Below, in pieces: positions 1 through 10,533 of a stretch of 64,000 bases of DNA; position 1 is the first letter of the stretch, and the number at the start of each line of letters is the position of its first letter. Below the pieces are notes generated by a model. The model was given only the letters and a program-made list of their open reading frames with translations. It had not been told where the DNA came from and did not search any database. A program made the position numbers and the translations under genes. The stretch lies in contig NC_073693.1 in the NCBI RefSeq assembly GCF_029784155.1, positions 153,857,442 through 153,921,441 of the forward strand. Direction: 5' to 3'. Origin of the DNA: Uranotaenia lowii (taxonomy: Eukaryota; Arthropoda; Insecta; Diptera; Culicidae).

Positions 1-3000
1 ATCTTTCTTCCTAAAGGCCGGTAAGTCGAACCAACCATAGATAAATTCCTACTATAGCTCCTGATTTTTTTCCACTATTTTAAATACTTCTGTTTATCAC
101 TTTAATTCTATTACTATCATGGCCAACAATAATCGCAATAGCCCAACACAAAAATCTACAACCAACTTCGCTATACAGTGGAACATCTTTGGTCTCAGAA
201 CTCGACTACCTGAAATTCAACTACTTGCCTCTAAATACTCCCCAATCATTCTCGCTGTTCAAGAAACCCTCGCCCCACACTCATCAATACAAACTAACAT
301 AATTAACGGCTACCACTTCTTGTCACATAAAAACCCCTCGAACCCCTACAGCAGAGGCGTAGGCCTCGGAATAAAAAATGGAATCCCATATTCTTTAGTT
401 AACACAAATTCCTCCCTCAACACTATCTGCGTTCGTCTCGAAGCCCCCATCAAGATCTCTGTAGTTTCCCTTTATGCATCGCCGTCATTATCATACGAAG
501 ACTACACCAAGGGCTTTGATGATCTGATCCCACAAATACCAACCCCTTTCATTCTACTTGGCGATTTTAACGCCCACTCTACTGAGTGGGGGAGTAAAAA
601 CGTTGACCGAAAGGGTGAATTCATCGAGGACTTTGCCCAAACTAATTACCTAACCATCCTCAATGATGGCTCCCCTACACGTTTATGCCCCCGTACGGGC
701 AACACGTCAGCTATTGACTTAAGCATAGTATCCTGGACTCTCGGGCCTAAATTCGGTTGGAAAGCCCTAGAAGACAACGGTGGGAGTGACCACTTTCCCC
801 TCTTAATAAATCTGCAACACCCCTCCCCTGTAGCCGCCACAAGGCCTCGCTGGCGATACGATGAAGCCAACTGGGATGACTACCAAACCCACATTGAAAG
901 TCTCCTCTCCGTTAACGACTCTATTTCCCTCGAACAATTCAACAACATCCTATTGGAAGCGGGTTCCAAATCTATTCCCCGGTCAAGCGGAACACCAGGT
1001 AAAACCTCGGTCCCATGGTGGGGGCCTGAGGTCCGAGAAGCCCTAAAAAAACGAAGGAAGGCTCTTCGACTCTTAAGACGTATTCCCAATGACCATCCCA
1101 ATAAACAAAATGCTTTAATATCTTTTAAAAATGCCAGGGCTGAAGCCAGATCCGCAGTTCGGACCGCGAAAAACAATTGTTGGCTTAAGTTTACCGAAGA
1201 AATTCACCCCAACACTCCTTCCAAAGTCCTTTGGAGCAAAATTAAAATCCTTAACGGAGAACCCCGCAAAAATCAGTTCCATTTGCTCCTTAACCAAAAC
1301 TACACCAATGACCCACTCCTTCTCGCCGAAGCCTTCTGCAAACATTTCTCCTCAACCAACACTGTCAATCAAAATTCAACACCTCCCGAAGAAACCCTCC
1401 CATCTTTTCCACATCTTTCTCTCAGCTGTTCCTACAACTCCGACTTTACCCTAGATGAACTCAACACGGCCCTTCATAAAGTCAAGGGTCTATCTTCAGG
1501 GCCCGATGACATCGGATACCCGTTTCTCAAAAACCTGCCCCTATCAGCCAAAACAACATTTTTAAATATAATCAACCAAATTTGGAATGATGGTTCGATA
1601 CCAAACAACTGGAAACGCGGTCTTGTTGTCCCTATCCCCAAGCCCCAAAAAGATCCAAGTAACATCGATAGTTATCGCCCTATCACTTTGATTGACTGCT
1701 CCGGCAAAATCATGGAAAGACTAGTCAATCACCGCCTCAACACCATTATTGATCAAAAACTACTCTTAGACGACCGTCAATACGCTTTCCGTCCCGGCCG
1801 ATCAACCGATGACTATCTTTGCCTCCTCGAGTGCATTCTGGATGATGCCTTAAGTCGAAGCCAACACATTGATCTATTATCACTGGACCTATCCAAAGCA
1901 TTTGATTGCGTCGAACATAACACCATACTCACCTCCTTGCGAGACTGGGGAATTTCCGGCAGATTATATCTATATATCCAAAGCTTTCTAACAAACCGTA
2001 CTATTCAGGTACTTGTCAACAACTCTCTCTCCAGCCCAAGACAAATGCCTACAGGGGTCCCGCAAGGATCAGTTATCTCTCCTACCCTCTTTCTGATTGC
2101 TATAAACTCTATTTTCAAAATTATTCCCGAAAACATCAAGATTCTTGTATACGCGGATGACATCCTGCTCATCTCGATATCTGCATTTGCCCGCCTAACA
2201 CGAAACAGGCTACAAACAGCCTTAGACAAAATTGCCATTTGGGCACCAAAAATAGGTTTCCGATTTTCCCCTGATAAATCTAAACTTCTGCATCTTGGCC
2301 CTAACAGGAAAAAACTTAAAAAACTCCCTCCCTTGAAACTATTCAATCAGTCCATCCCCTTCGTCCATTCCTTCCGTTTATTGGGTGTTTGGATTGACGA
2401 CCGACTAACATTTTCTACTCATCTCAACCAAGTTAGAAAGAACACCAAGAACAAATTAAACCTACTCCGTATCCTAAGTAAAACCCCAAGTCATGCAAAT
2501 CGGGACTCCCTTGTCAAATTTGTTCATGGATGGTTACTGCCATCAGCGCTATATGGTCTGGGTCTTATCAGCAGATCCGGCCCTAGGCTCTATCACAAAC
2601 TTGAACCTTTATACAACGGATGCATCCGAACAGTTGGTTCTGCGTTTGTCACAAGCCCTATCGTATCGATCATGGCCGAATGCGGCCAACTTCCGTTCAA
2701 CTATCTGGTTGCCAAACACCTTACCTCTAAATCAGTCCGTTGGCTTGCCATTGGAGGCAACAGTGATGCGCCCCTAGTTATCCGCACCAACATCATACTC
2801 CAAAATCTCATAAACTGCTCCCTTCCATCTGTTTGTCCTAGGAGGAAACCTCCGTTTCGATACTGGACCGAAAAAACACCACCTATTGACTTCTCCCTAT
2901 CCCTAAAAATCAAAGCCGGTCAACACCCCTGCACAGTACTACCTCTTTTTCACGAACTAGTTGACAGAAAATACAGGACGACGACTAACATATACACCGA

Positions 3001-3813
3001 CGGCTCCAAAACCATTAACGATCAAGTCGGCTGTGGCATCGAGGATCCTCTCAACAAGCGCAGCCTTGCTCTACCATCTCAGTGCTCCGTCTTTAGCGCC
3101 GAAGCATACGCCCTATTGGATGCCCTTCAAAACATGCCAAATCAACCAACCTCTACAACCATCTTTTCCGACTCCGCAAGTGTGCTGAAAGCAGTCGCCA
3201 AGGGCAGCATAAAACACCCCTGGATATCTTCCATATCCCACGAGGCCTTAACGAAAAGAGCCACCCTGGTTTGGATCCCCGGTCACGCTGGCATACCCGG
3301 CAACGAATCTGCCGACCGCTTGGCTTCTATAGGTGCCAACCTGACCCCACCATCTATACCCATCCCGCAACAGGACGCTTATCGTGATACCTCAAACAAA
3401 ATCTTCCTCGCCTGGGAGAGAGACTGGTCAGCAAATCAAACCGCCAAACTCAGAGAAGTGAAGAACTGCCCCCGCAAATGGATCGACCGGAAAAACCCCA
3501 GAGAAAGGACTGCCCTAACGCGACTACGAATCGGCCATACCAGGCTCACCCAGGGGTATCTTTTGGATAAAGAAGAACCCCCCATTTGCCCCTCATGCAA
3601 TTGCATAGCTTCTGTGAAGCACATATTAGTCGACTGCTCAACATATGAGGTACAAAGAGTAGCTTGTCGATTGGCCAGCAGCTTACGGCAAATACTCTCA
3701 AATTGCCCAGACGAAGAGGAAAAGTTATTAAACTTCCTAGAAACCACAAAACTCCTATTCGAAATTTAAGAGTGCAAATAGGGAAGAATGACATCTAAAT
3801 GTTAAATTCCCAG

Positions 3814-3841
<28 letters not shown>
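1..3841 (+). mobile_element. I-type non-LTR retrotransposon, 5' end outside the window
   Basis: The span holds an intact ORF2 followed by a short 3' UTR (3770-3813) and a run of 28 A (3814-3841), the usual 3' end of a LINE-type element. The 118 bases before the ORF2 start show no recognisable ORF1, which would lie upstream of the window. RNase H in ORF2 places it in the I group of clades (I, Loa, Outcast and similar); the exact clade needs a tree. The open ORF2 and the uninterrupted poly(A) tail suggest a fairly recent insertion. The target-site duplication cannot be checked because the 5' end is missing. Confidence 0.9.
119..3769 (+). CDS. ORF2: AP endonuclease / reverse transcriptase / RNase H polyprotein
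   Basis: Intact 1216-aa ORF2 that nicks target DNA and copies the element RNA in place (target-primed reverse transcription). The endonuclease domain covers about residues 15-235, with GDFNAH near 147 and SDHFPLL near 223. The reverse transcriptase covers about 480-740: RPGRST near 557, DLSKAFD near 590, PQGSVISP near 647 and the catalytic YADD near 677. RNase H runs from about 957 (IYTDGSK) through SAEAYALLDAL near 993, FSDSAS near 1017 and GHAGIPGNESADRLA near 1055, so the D-E-D-(H)-D set appears complete. A C-x2-C-x8-H-x4-C finger sits near 1156-1175. The ATG at 119 is preceded by 'actatc', and no stop or frameshift was found. All expected domains are present, so it could be active if ORF1 is intact upstream. 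Confidence 0.93.
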   Translation: MANNNRNSPTQKSTTNFAIQWNIFGLRTRLPEIQLLASKYSPIILAVQETLAPHSSIQTNIINGYHFLSHKNPSNPYSRGVGLGIKNGIPYSLVNTNSSLNTICVRLEAPIKISVVSLYASPSLSYEDYTKGFDDLIPQIPTPFILLGDFNAHSTEWGSKNVDRKGEFIEDFAQTNYLTILNDGSPTRLCPRTGNTSAIDLSIVSWTLGPKFGWKALEDNGGSDHFPLLINLQHPSPVAATRPRWRYDEANWDDYQTHIESLLSVNDSISLEQFNNILLEAGSKSIPRSSGTPGKTSVPWWGPEVREALKKRRKALRLLRRIPNDHPNKQNALISFKNARAEARSAVRTAKNNCWLKFTEEIHPNTPSKVLWSKIKILNGEPRKNQFHLLLNQNYTNDPLLLAEAFCKHFSSTNTVNQNSTPPEETLPSFPHLSLSCSYNSDFTLDELNTALHKVKGLSSGPDDIGYPFLKNLPLSAKTTFLNIINQIWNDGSIPNNWKRGLVVPIPKPQKDPSNIDSYRPITLIDCSGKIMERLVNHRLNTIIDQKLLLDDRQYAFRPGRSTDDYLCLLECILDDALSRSQHIDLLSLDLSKAFDCVEHNTILTSLRDWGISGRLYLYIQSFLTNRTIQVLVNNSLSSPRQMPTGVPQGSVISPTLFLIAINSIFKIIPENIKILVYADDILLISISAFARLTRNRLQTALDKIAIWAPKIGFRFSPDKSKLLHLGPNRKKLKKLPPLKLFNQSIPFVHSFRLLGVWIDDRLTFSTHLNQVRKNTKNKLNLLRILSKTPSHANRDSLVKFVHGWLLPSALYGLGLISRSGPRLYHKLEPLYNGCIRTVGSAFVTSPIVSIMAECGQLPFNYLVAKHLTSKSVRWLAIGGNSDAPLVIRTNIILQNLINCSLPSVCPRRKPPFRYWTEKTPPIDFSLSLKIKAGQHPCTVLPLFHELVDRKYRTTTNIYTDGSKTINDQVGCGIEDPLNKRSLALPSQCSVFSAEAYALLDALQNMPNQPTSTTIFSDSASVLKAVAKGSIKHPWISSISHEALTKRATLVWIPGHAGIPGNESADRLASIGANLTPPSIPIPQQDAYRDTSNKIFLAWERDWSANQTAKLREVKNCPRKWIDRKNPRERTALTRLRIGHTRLTQGYLLDKEEPPICPSCNCIASVKHILVDCSTYEVQRVACRLASSLRQILSNCPDEEEKLLNFLETTKLLFEI

Positions 3842-3844
<3 letters not shown>

Positions 3845-5760
3845 AATTTCCAACCAACTGAAAAAATGATCACTGAACTATTGAGTTCTTCATAAATTTT
3901 TTGCTAAATCAGGTATTATGAATGGAAGGTAATCTACAACCAGGCATTAAACAATTCAAGTTTAGTTCTACTTGCGCTTGCATTGAGTTTCTTTCTTTTT
4001 TTTTAAACTGACCCACTTCATAAAGATTTTTTTAATATAAAAGTAAAAGATTTAACTGTCATTTAATGGAATGTTACGCCTGCTCCAATTTCATGGTGGA
4101 TTTCGGCATGCTTGTGATTCCTGTGCTGCAGAGAAACCTCTACACATCACCTAATAGAAAATTAAGCAACTGAAAAGAATTGATGAGAAGCCACTTTCCA
4201 GCAATCCAGCCGTACTAGGCCTATCATCTCTGTTTGCGTTTGAATCCTTTCAATTTTAGAAAGTGAATACAATGTAAAATCCATTTGTTTGAACCACCAT
4301 AACCACACATACACACAGGCACATTCACACAGGCACATTCACACATTGATCTTTAGATGATAAGTAATAATTTAAAGAAAAAAATGCTTTCCGCATTAGA
4401 TTTCATCACCAACTCTATAAATATTAGAATTCAACCAGCATTCTTTCTGCAATAATTATCCCCTTTTATCCTCTCAAAACGTAATGTGTAAAATGAGAAA
4501 AAGTAATCAACAATTTTACTGCACATAAATTGAATCAGTTTGGCGCTTGCATTTATGAACCGAGCGTGTCGTCCTGACAGTGTAAATTAGAATAGATTAT
4601 ATGGAAATAAGATATGCGAAGTCCCTTTGAGGAAATGAGAACAGAAAATCAAACGAAAATGTGTGAAAGTTGATTGTGTGACAAATACAATATTTAGAGA
4701 TTTATAAACTGTATGTGTGAGAGTGTGCGTGAAACATGTATGAATGAAGGAAAAGAAACATATAAGTTTTTAAACGTAAATGAAACAATATTTAGTTTTT
4801 TTCATTGTTTTTTTCCTGGCGATTTGACGGAAAAGTTGAATCCATGATAGCAAACACTATAAAAGCAGATTAAACTTCAAGTGAAAGAATCGAAAATTAA
4901 GCTACAATACATTGTAATTACACTAGTGAATAGTTAAGTGTTGAAAGAGAGTCATTTCTATCAATGATCGCAATTTAACAGTGGTCGATATGTTAGCGAC
5001 TAACGCGCAAGCAACCACTGCGGGTTAAAAGTGTTTCTGAATGCTGCGTGAGAAAGAAGAAAAGAGAAAAGTATAATATATATTTAATCTTACACAGGCT
5101 AAGTGAAACTCACTGGACAACGTGAAAATTGTAACAGGAGACTCTTCCTGGGCGTTCGCGATCTGCAGAAAGCCAACATACAACACACAGTGAATGCAAC
5201 TGTACATCTCAAATTTTTAATATTCGTATCTCAAACAAAAATAGAGTAACGATGAATTTCTGCATACTTTTGCGTGAGTGACAAACGTTGGAAATTCACA
5301 CATATACACACACAACACATATTTGCTACATAAAATAATCAGAGATAACTCACATGAAGAAAAAACAGACACTGTCACAAAGAAACATACTTGCATGAAA
5401 ATAATATATAAATATAACATGTGAAGCAAACTATAAAAAACTATTATATACAACAACAATTATATTATTGATTATTATTATATCATTATTACTATTATTA
5501 TTGCGAATAAATGCTAAAAATAATTGTGACCAAATGTGCTTCATTCAACCTCCGAAATCATAGGATTCAAGCATGGTAACCTGCTAGAATGTTCGAATCA
5601 CTGAAGCCCAAGCCGCCAACTGTCCCGATGACTTTAGAGACATTAACGATGGCTCCAGAGAAAAATCTCAGGAGCCACTACCATCTCTTTAAATTTTCTG
5701 AGCGTGAAAGTGAAGAGAGAGAACGCATGGCGAAACTGAGCGGCATACTTGAATAAGAGA
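3842..5760. other. AT-rich stretch without a recognisable gene
   Basis: Nothing coding is supported here; the open frames are short and low in complexity. There is a small CA-rich tract near 4300-4345 with a repeated 'acacaggcacattcac' motif, and an ATT-rich tract at about 5455-5500. No TIR pair or tandem array could be defined. Confidence 0.5.
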
Positions 5761-5763
5761 GCG

Positions 5764-6270
5764 TCACCCGTTTTTGATGTGACGGGGCGTTCCAGGAAAT
5801 ACACCCGAATCTGGGTCTGCACTTTCTTTGACGCCCATCTGGGTTCCAGTCAAACGCCTCTCTACAAATCTCGTCCACGTCAGTAGGGTTTCTGAAAGAG
5901 AGGCGGTACTAGTTTTTCTTTTATTTACATGGCTTTCCACCTCACGACATAACCTCACGACATAATCCCGCTCCACTTGGTCTAACAACCTCGCTAGTTG
6001 CGCTCCTGTTCGTCTTATTCCTACCGGATTGGTAGCGAACGTCTGTTTTGCAAGAGAGTCGTCCGGTATTCTCACAACATGTCCTGCCAGCATTCACCAC
6101 CTTCTCGATACTGGGTTCGCCGTAGAGTCGCGCAAGCTCGTAATTCATCCTTCGCCTACACACTCCGTTCTCCTGCTTGCCGCCAAAGATGGTTCTTAAC
6201 CTTCCTTTGCGGTTAGGGTGTATATGACCCGAACTGTGGGCTTGTGAATATAGCTCAGTTGGCAAGTCAG
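5764..6270 (-). pseudogene. Non-LTR retrotransposon RT C-terminal remnant (first copy)
   Basis: Read on the minus strand, two overlapping frames carry pieces of one reverse-transcriptase C-terminus: GRLRTIFGGKQENGVCRRR followed by ELARLYGEPSIEKVV, then AGHVVRIPDDSLAKQ and ATNPVGIRRTGAQLAR. They lie in different frames, so at least one frameshift has broken the gene. The same motif order (FGG.QENGVW, LARLYGEP, GHVARMPD) recurs at 54.4-54.7 kb on the same strand. The motif set recalls the RTE/JAM-like elements common in mosquitoes; that clade name is from memory and is less certain than the RT assignment. Confidence 0.72.
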
Positions 6271-6296
6271 TTGCTTCCTGAGTCTCCTACTACAAC

Positions 6297-6906
6297 ACAC
6301 AAATCGAATACTTACTTACCAATTCCAAATAAATCTGCCAAATATTGCCAAAGTATCAAGCGTTGAAGATCGTCGTTTGGACCAACCTTCGCCTACGATC
6401 GATTGGAGCATTAAAAAGGAAGTTCGCGCCGGTGATAATACATTAAGAATTCAAATAATATTTAACGAGCTGCTGACCCGAAAATATGTAAATCACGATA
6501 AAATCTGCACTGATGGCTCTATGTCAACGAACGGTGCTGGAGTATTTTCTTCTACCCATAAAGTTTCTGCCAAGCTTGGCGACTCATGCTCTGTGTTCTC
6601 GGCTAAAGTGGCAGCTTTAAACCTTACCATTGAATCAATTACTAACAATTAGATAAAGGAATCGGTCATATTCACCGATTCTGCTAGCGCTTTGAAAGCA
6701 CTCGAAACTGGTCGATCGAAACACCCTTGGATAAAGAGACTAGATTCAAAAGACCTATCAAAAGTCACTTTCATTTGGATCCCAGGACATGCGGTATAAC
6801 CGGCAATGAGGAAGCCGATAAATTAGCTGGCATCGGGTACGATAGAAGTTATTGGAAAACAGACGTTCCTGGGAACGACCTTAAGAATTTGATCGAAAAC
6901 ATAGCT
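6297..6906 (+). pseudogene. I-type element RNase H remnant, truncated by the assembly gap
   Basis: The plus strand encodes a decayed RNase H domain: ICTDGSMSTNGAGVF (near 6500), an FSAKVAALNL segment, a stop at 6650-6652, then IFTDSASALKALETGRSKHPW, FIWIPGHA, a frame change, and TGNEEADKLAGIG. Spacing and order match the RNase H of the ORF2 at 119-3769, but the sequence clearly differs, so this is a separate and older copy. About 80 bases upstream of 6377 stay open in frame and probably belong to the RT-RNase H linker. The copy runs into the N gap, so its 3' end is unknown. Confidence 0.8.
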
Positions 6907-7406
6907 NNNNNNNNNNNNNNNNNNNNNNNNNNNNNNNNNNNNNNNNNNNNNNNNNNNNNNNNNNNNNNNNNNNNNNNNNNNNNNNNNNNNNNNNNNNNNN
7001 NNNNNNNNNNNNNNNNNNNNNNNNNNNNNNNNNNNNNNNNNNNNNNNNNNNNNNNNNNNNNNNNNNNNNNNNNNNNNNNNNNNNNNNNNNNNNNNNNNNN
7101 NNNNNNNNNNNNNNNNNNNNNNNNNNNNNNNNNNNNNNNNNNNNNNNNNNNNNNNNNNNNNNNNNNNNNNNNNNNNNNNNNNNNNNNNNNNNNNNNNNNN
7201 NNNNNNNNNNNNNNNNNNNNNNNNNNNNNNNNNNNNNNNNNNNNNNNNNNNNNNNNNNNNNNNNNNNNNNNNNNNNNNNNNNNNNNNNNNNNNNNNNNNN
7301 NNNNNNNNNNNNNNNNNNNNNNNNNNNNNNNNNNNNNNNNNNNNNNNNNNNNNNNNNNNNNNNNNNNNNNNNNNNNNNNNNNNNNNNNNNNNNNNNNNNN
7401 NNNNNN
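6907..7406. other. Assembly gap of exactly 500 N
   Basis: All positions are N. The round length suggests a placeholder gap rather than a measured distance. It falls inside a retroelement remnant, where repeats commonly break assemblies. Confidence 0.98.
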
Positions 7407-7779
7407 CTTACAGAAATCAATTTAACATAGTATAGGGGTTAAGTCTACATTCTGTAAAATCTAATTTCTAGTATTTATTGTAACTGTGAACTGAAATTCC
7501 GCTAGGTTATAACTTCTAATCATTTCATTTTTTTTTATTATTTTGGAACAAATATCAAATTCTCCTTTTGTCTTTTTTTTTTCTTTTATGTAATTCCTTC
7601 GTTGTCTTTACTTCATTCGTTTATGTAACACGTATGTATCTAACGGATTGTTTTCTCTCTATCAGTAATCCAATGAAGATATATACACCGTTTAGGAACA
7701 ATACCACGCCGTTCCGACTTATTCATATTTCAGAGAAGCACCACTTTAATAATCAACAATCATGTTAAAAATATACCGT
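7407..7779. other. No gene; possible 3' end of the interrupted retroelement
   Basis: AT-rich sequence after the gap. It may include the 3' UTR of the I-type remnant that enters the gap at 6906, but no poly(A) or simple-repeat tail marks an end. No coding frame is supported. Confidence 0.35.
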
Positions 7780-7798
7780 ATTATTAGATTCTGATATT

Positions 7799-8895
7799 CA
7801 CCCTTATTCTCGTTTTCGATCGAATGACATTCGTTCGAAAGTTATGAAATTTTGTATTCTTGTTTTCGTTCGAACGAATGAGAACAGTTCGATCTTTCGA
7901 ACATAGTTCGTTCGAACAAAACTTTGCATTCCCATTTTCGTTCGAACGTTTTTCCTATATGAGCCGACAAACGCGAGTCTGATGCTGCGAACAGGGCGCG
8001 TTTGTGAAGTTGAGAACAGTTTTGATTCAAAATTAATATAAGTTGTGAGCTATACAGTTTTAAAATAAAGTATTTTACTACTTTATTTTAAGTATCAAAA
8101 AGCAAAATTGTATGGTTTGAAATAAAAAAACAAATTATTTGATTCAACATGCACTACTTTATTTATAAATTAAACTCGTCAGAACTATGCGCTTTTTCAA
8201 TACTGCAAAACATAAATGTAAGATTTTAAGAAATCATTTTTATTTCAACTAGGTATTTTTTTCTGCAATTAGTTCTCAAAATACTCTCCTTCTTCGGGGC
8301 AGCTCTTCAGAAGAAACAGCACCCTCACCATCGACTGGTATCGGCTCCGCCTCTTTGAAGTATCGAAACAGCCCCAATTTCAACCGGGCGCGGCAGCTGC
8401 TGCTGCTGATAGAAATTTTTTATTGGGCCTGACCTGCTTGTTGTCCCTGTTGTGATGATTCTGGATGCTACGTTGCTACGTGGTCACGTACGGCGTTGCC
8501 GACCAACTCCAGCACTTCACTCGCCAGGACATCGTTCCGATTCGTTCTACATAAATGCCTTTTCTCAGGAGCCGATACATTTGACTAGCCGGAACATGAA
8601 GCGGTCCCGACGTTGCCTTTCCACCTGATCCGGTCCGATCATGGCAATGAATTTCGTTCTTTTACGTGCGCCGATCCGACAAGTCAAAATTTCACGACAT
8701 TACAAAATCAACATTGTTTACATGACTGGCATGTGATTTTGACAGATCTCTGGATTTCGAAATCTAGAATTTCATCTGGTAACACCAACATCGAACGTAT
8801 CGCGTTCGAACGAAAACAAGAATACCTTTTTCGAATTCGATCGAAAGTATCCGTTCGAACGAACGACAGATACGCCGTAAACAAGAATAAGGGTG
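7799..8895. mobile_element. 1.1-kb TIR element with GTTCGAAC-rich subterminal repeats
   Basis: The left end starts CACCCTTATTCTCGTTTTCG and the right end is the inverted counterpart, ending in AAGAATAAGGGTG at 8895. Both subterminal regions are packed with the palindrome TTCGTTCGAACGA and variants (7800-7950 and 8800-8880), in inverted relation. The 10-bp sequence ATTATTAGAT lies directly after the right end (8896-8905) and also at 7780-7789, nine bases before the left end; this may be a target duplication with small extra sequence on the left. No transposase was seen, so the element appears non-autonomous. The superfamily is uncertain. Confidence 0.72.
8440..8640 (-). pseudogene. Decayed histone H2A-like segment inside the TIR element
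   Basis: On the minus strand one frame reads GGKATSGPLHVP, then MYRLLRKGIYVERIG; one base out of frame it continues ASEVLELVGNAVRDH before a stop. Canonical H2A has R-L-L-R-K-G-N-Y-A-E-R-V-G followed later by A-A-E-V-L-E-L-A-G-N-A-A-R-D, so two adjacent H2A signatures occur in the right order and orientation. The stretch between them (the region around APVYLAAVMEYL in H2A) is missing, and a frameshift separates the two pieces. It is therefore a broken H2A-type histone-fold copy. It may be an H2A variant fragment captured by the surrounding TIR element, or an old retrocopy into which the ends later moved. Confidence 0.68.
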
Positions 8896-8905
8896 ATTAT
8901 TAGAT

Positions 8906-9268
8906 AGTGACTGAACTAAGAATTCTATATACGTATTGCAACCTCCCAGTGAAAAAACCTGACCCTAACAAACAACTTTATGCTATATTAATATTTAGAT
9001 AATTAGAAATATTTGACCACTCATGGGGTTTTCGTATTTTACTTTCTACTTTTTTTATTTTTATTTTTTATTTTTTTATTTATTTATTTTTTTTTTATGC
9101 AACTTTGTTATAATTATAATTTAAACTTCTGATGATTTTGATATTGATGGCAGAAGTATTCAAATCTTAACGTATCTTAATTTCTTGTACATTATTTAAA
9201 GAGCAAACAATCCTTGGTGAACTCGATCTTAACTATTTTTTTTCTTATTGCTTCACTATAACTTCAAT
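8906..9268. other. AT-rich sequence, no gene
   Basis: T-rich tract at 9040-9100 (mostly T and A). Nothing else is seen before the target duplication of the LTR element. Confidence 0.5.
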
Positions 9269-9273
9269 GCATG
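9269..9273. repeat. Target-site duplication GCATG (left copy)
   Basis: GCATG directly precedes the 5' LTR; the same five bases directly follow the 3' LTR at 14561-14565. Five bases is the normal footprint of LTR integrases of this group. Confidence 0.92.
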
Positions 9274-9469
9274 TGTAGTGTATTGACTATTATTCAGGAT
9301 TGGAATAGTTCTCTGCACACCTTGCCATATCTACCTTGTATTATGTCATATTGCTACCACCAGCATATACACATACCTTGGCTTGCTGACGGGCGAGCTG
9401 TCAGGTAGCCCGCCACTCGATCGGGGATTAAGTTGCAGACTGCGAAGAAGGACGGACGCGAATCTTACA
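9274..9469 (+). repeat. 5' LTR (196 bp)
   Basis: Starts TGTAGTG and ends CTTACA, with the usual TG...CA termini. It matched the 3' LTR base for base on reading. An LTR supplies promoter and polyadenylation signals; no clear TATA box was identified in this short LTR. Confidence 0.95.
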
Positions 9470-9471
9470 AC

Positions 9472-9489
9472 TGGCGACGATTGGAAAAA
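9472..9489 (+). promoter_or_regulatory. Probable primer-binding site
   Basis: TGGCGACGATTGG begins two bases after the 5' LTR, where a tRNA 3' end (CCA) would pair with TGG. The start TGGCGAC resembles primer-binding sites reported for mdg1/412-type elements, but the priming tRNA cannot be fixed by eye. Confidence 0.65.
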
Positions 9490-10029
9490 TCGAGGAAATT
9501 AGAGGTAAATATACAACTCGTGGAAAACTCTTCTTGTGAGGAAGGGGAGGAAAACTTTAGCTAGAAAAGTGAGCTACTGGTGGCGGCTTGAATAGTGTGT
9601 TTAAACGCGAGAATCAAGTAGGATTTTCCGTGGGTCGAACTTTGCGAGAACCAAAGTGGTTCTCATGGCGTTGGCGGGAATCATAAGGATTCCCCCTGTA
9701 TGAATAGCGAGAATTTCTTAGAATTCTCCTGGGGGCAAAGTTCGAGAGAATGTGGAATTCTCAAGGAGTAAGCGGAAATCTTGGGATTTCCCTGAAGTTG
9801 ATTCCGAATCGGAAGGATTCAGATTGTATGACGGGACGCAAAGCTTGATGTTCAAGAGTGAGGTTATGTCAAAGAAAACTTTGCTCTGTCCAGGATATTC
9901 CCAGGCATGTTTTCTTTCCCTCCAGGCGTCATATTCGGGGTTAATTCACGTTGGAATTAATCGGAGTTAGATTCACATTTACAAGTAAATGAATGTGTTG
10001 AGAGTAAAGTTTTGTTTTTGTCATTCCAG
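9490..10029 (+). other. Leader of the LTR element, possibly containing a third intron
   Basis: This 540-bp stretch has no long gag-like frame. It ends in 'gtttttgtcattccag' directly before the gag ATG, a good splice acceptor, and has good donors such as AGAG/gtaaat at 9505. A leader intron of about 525 bp is thus possible, but several donors exist and the pairing is a guess. Confidence 0.4.
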
Positions 10030-10533
10030 ATGGAGGAATCGCGAGCTGTTCCACCCTTTCGTTGCGATAGGATCGAAACGGGAAAGCTTGCTCGGGAGTG
10101 GAAAGCGTGGAAAGAGTCCCTAGAGTGTTACTTTGCTGCCTATGACATAACCGATCAAAAGGTTATGCGTGCGAAGTTGCTCCACCTGGGCGGCACTGCC
10201 TTGCAGTCGGTTTTCAAGAACCTTAAAGACCACGACCACGTCCCACTAGTAGCACTTGTTCCACGATGGTACGATGTGGCGGTGGAGAAACTCGATGAAT
10301 TTTTCGAGCCACGGCATCAAAGTACCTCCGAGCGCAGAAAGCTCCGGCTGATGAAGCAGAACCCTGGTGAGAGGTTTGCGGACTATATCATCCGACTCAA
10401 GCAGCAAACTGCCGAATGCGGATTTGAGAAATACGGAGCCGAGATCGAAGAAGTTTTGAAGGACATTTATCTTACCGACGCTGTGGTCGAAGGATGCTCT
10501 TCGAATGAAGTACGCAGGATGATTTTGCTAAAG
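10030..10533 (+). CDS. gag, exon 1 of the spliced gag-pol frame
   Basis: Starts at the ATG at 10030 (context ccagATGG) and encodes 168 residues of a capsid-like Gag: WKAWKESLECYFAAYD near the N-terminus, then a region with RRKLRLMKQNPGERFADYIIRLKQQTAECGF, typical of the retrotransposon gag family. An upstream in-frame ATG at 10012 would add six residues. The frame stays open only to 10545. The last exon codon is AAG at 10531-10533 and the next bases are gtttgt, a splice donor in phase 0. Gag forms the virus-like particle in which reverse transcription takes place. Confidence 0.88.

Noticed and set aside
6727..7425. Long frames across the N gap on both strands
   Set aside because: They are open only because N is not read as a stop.
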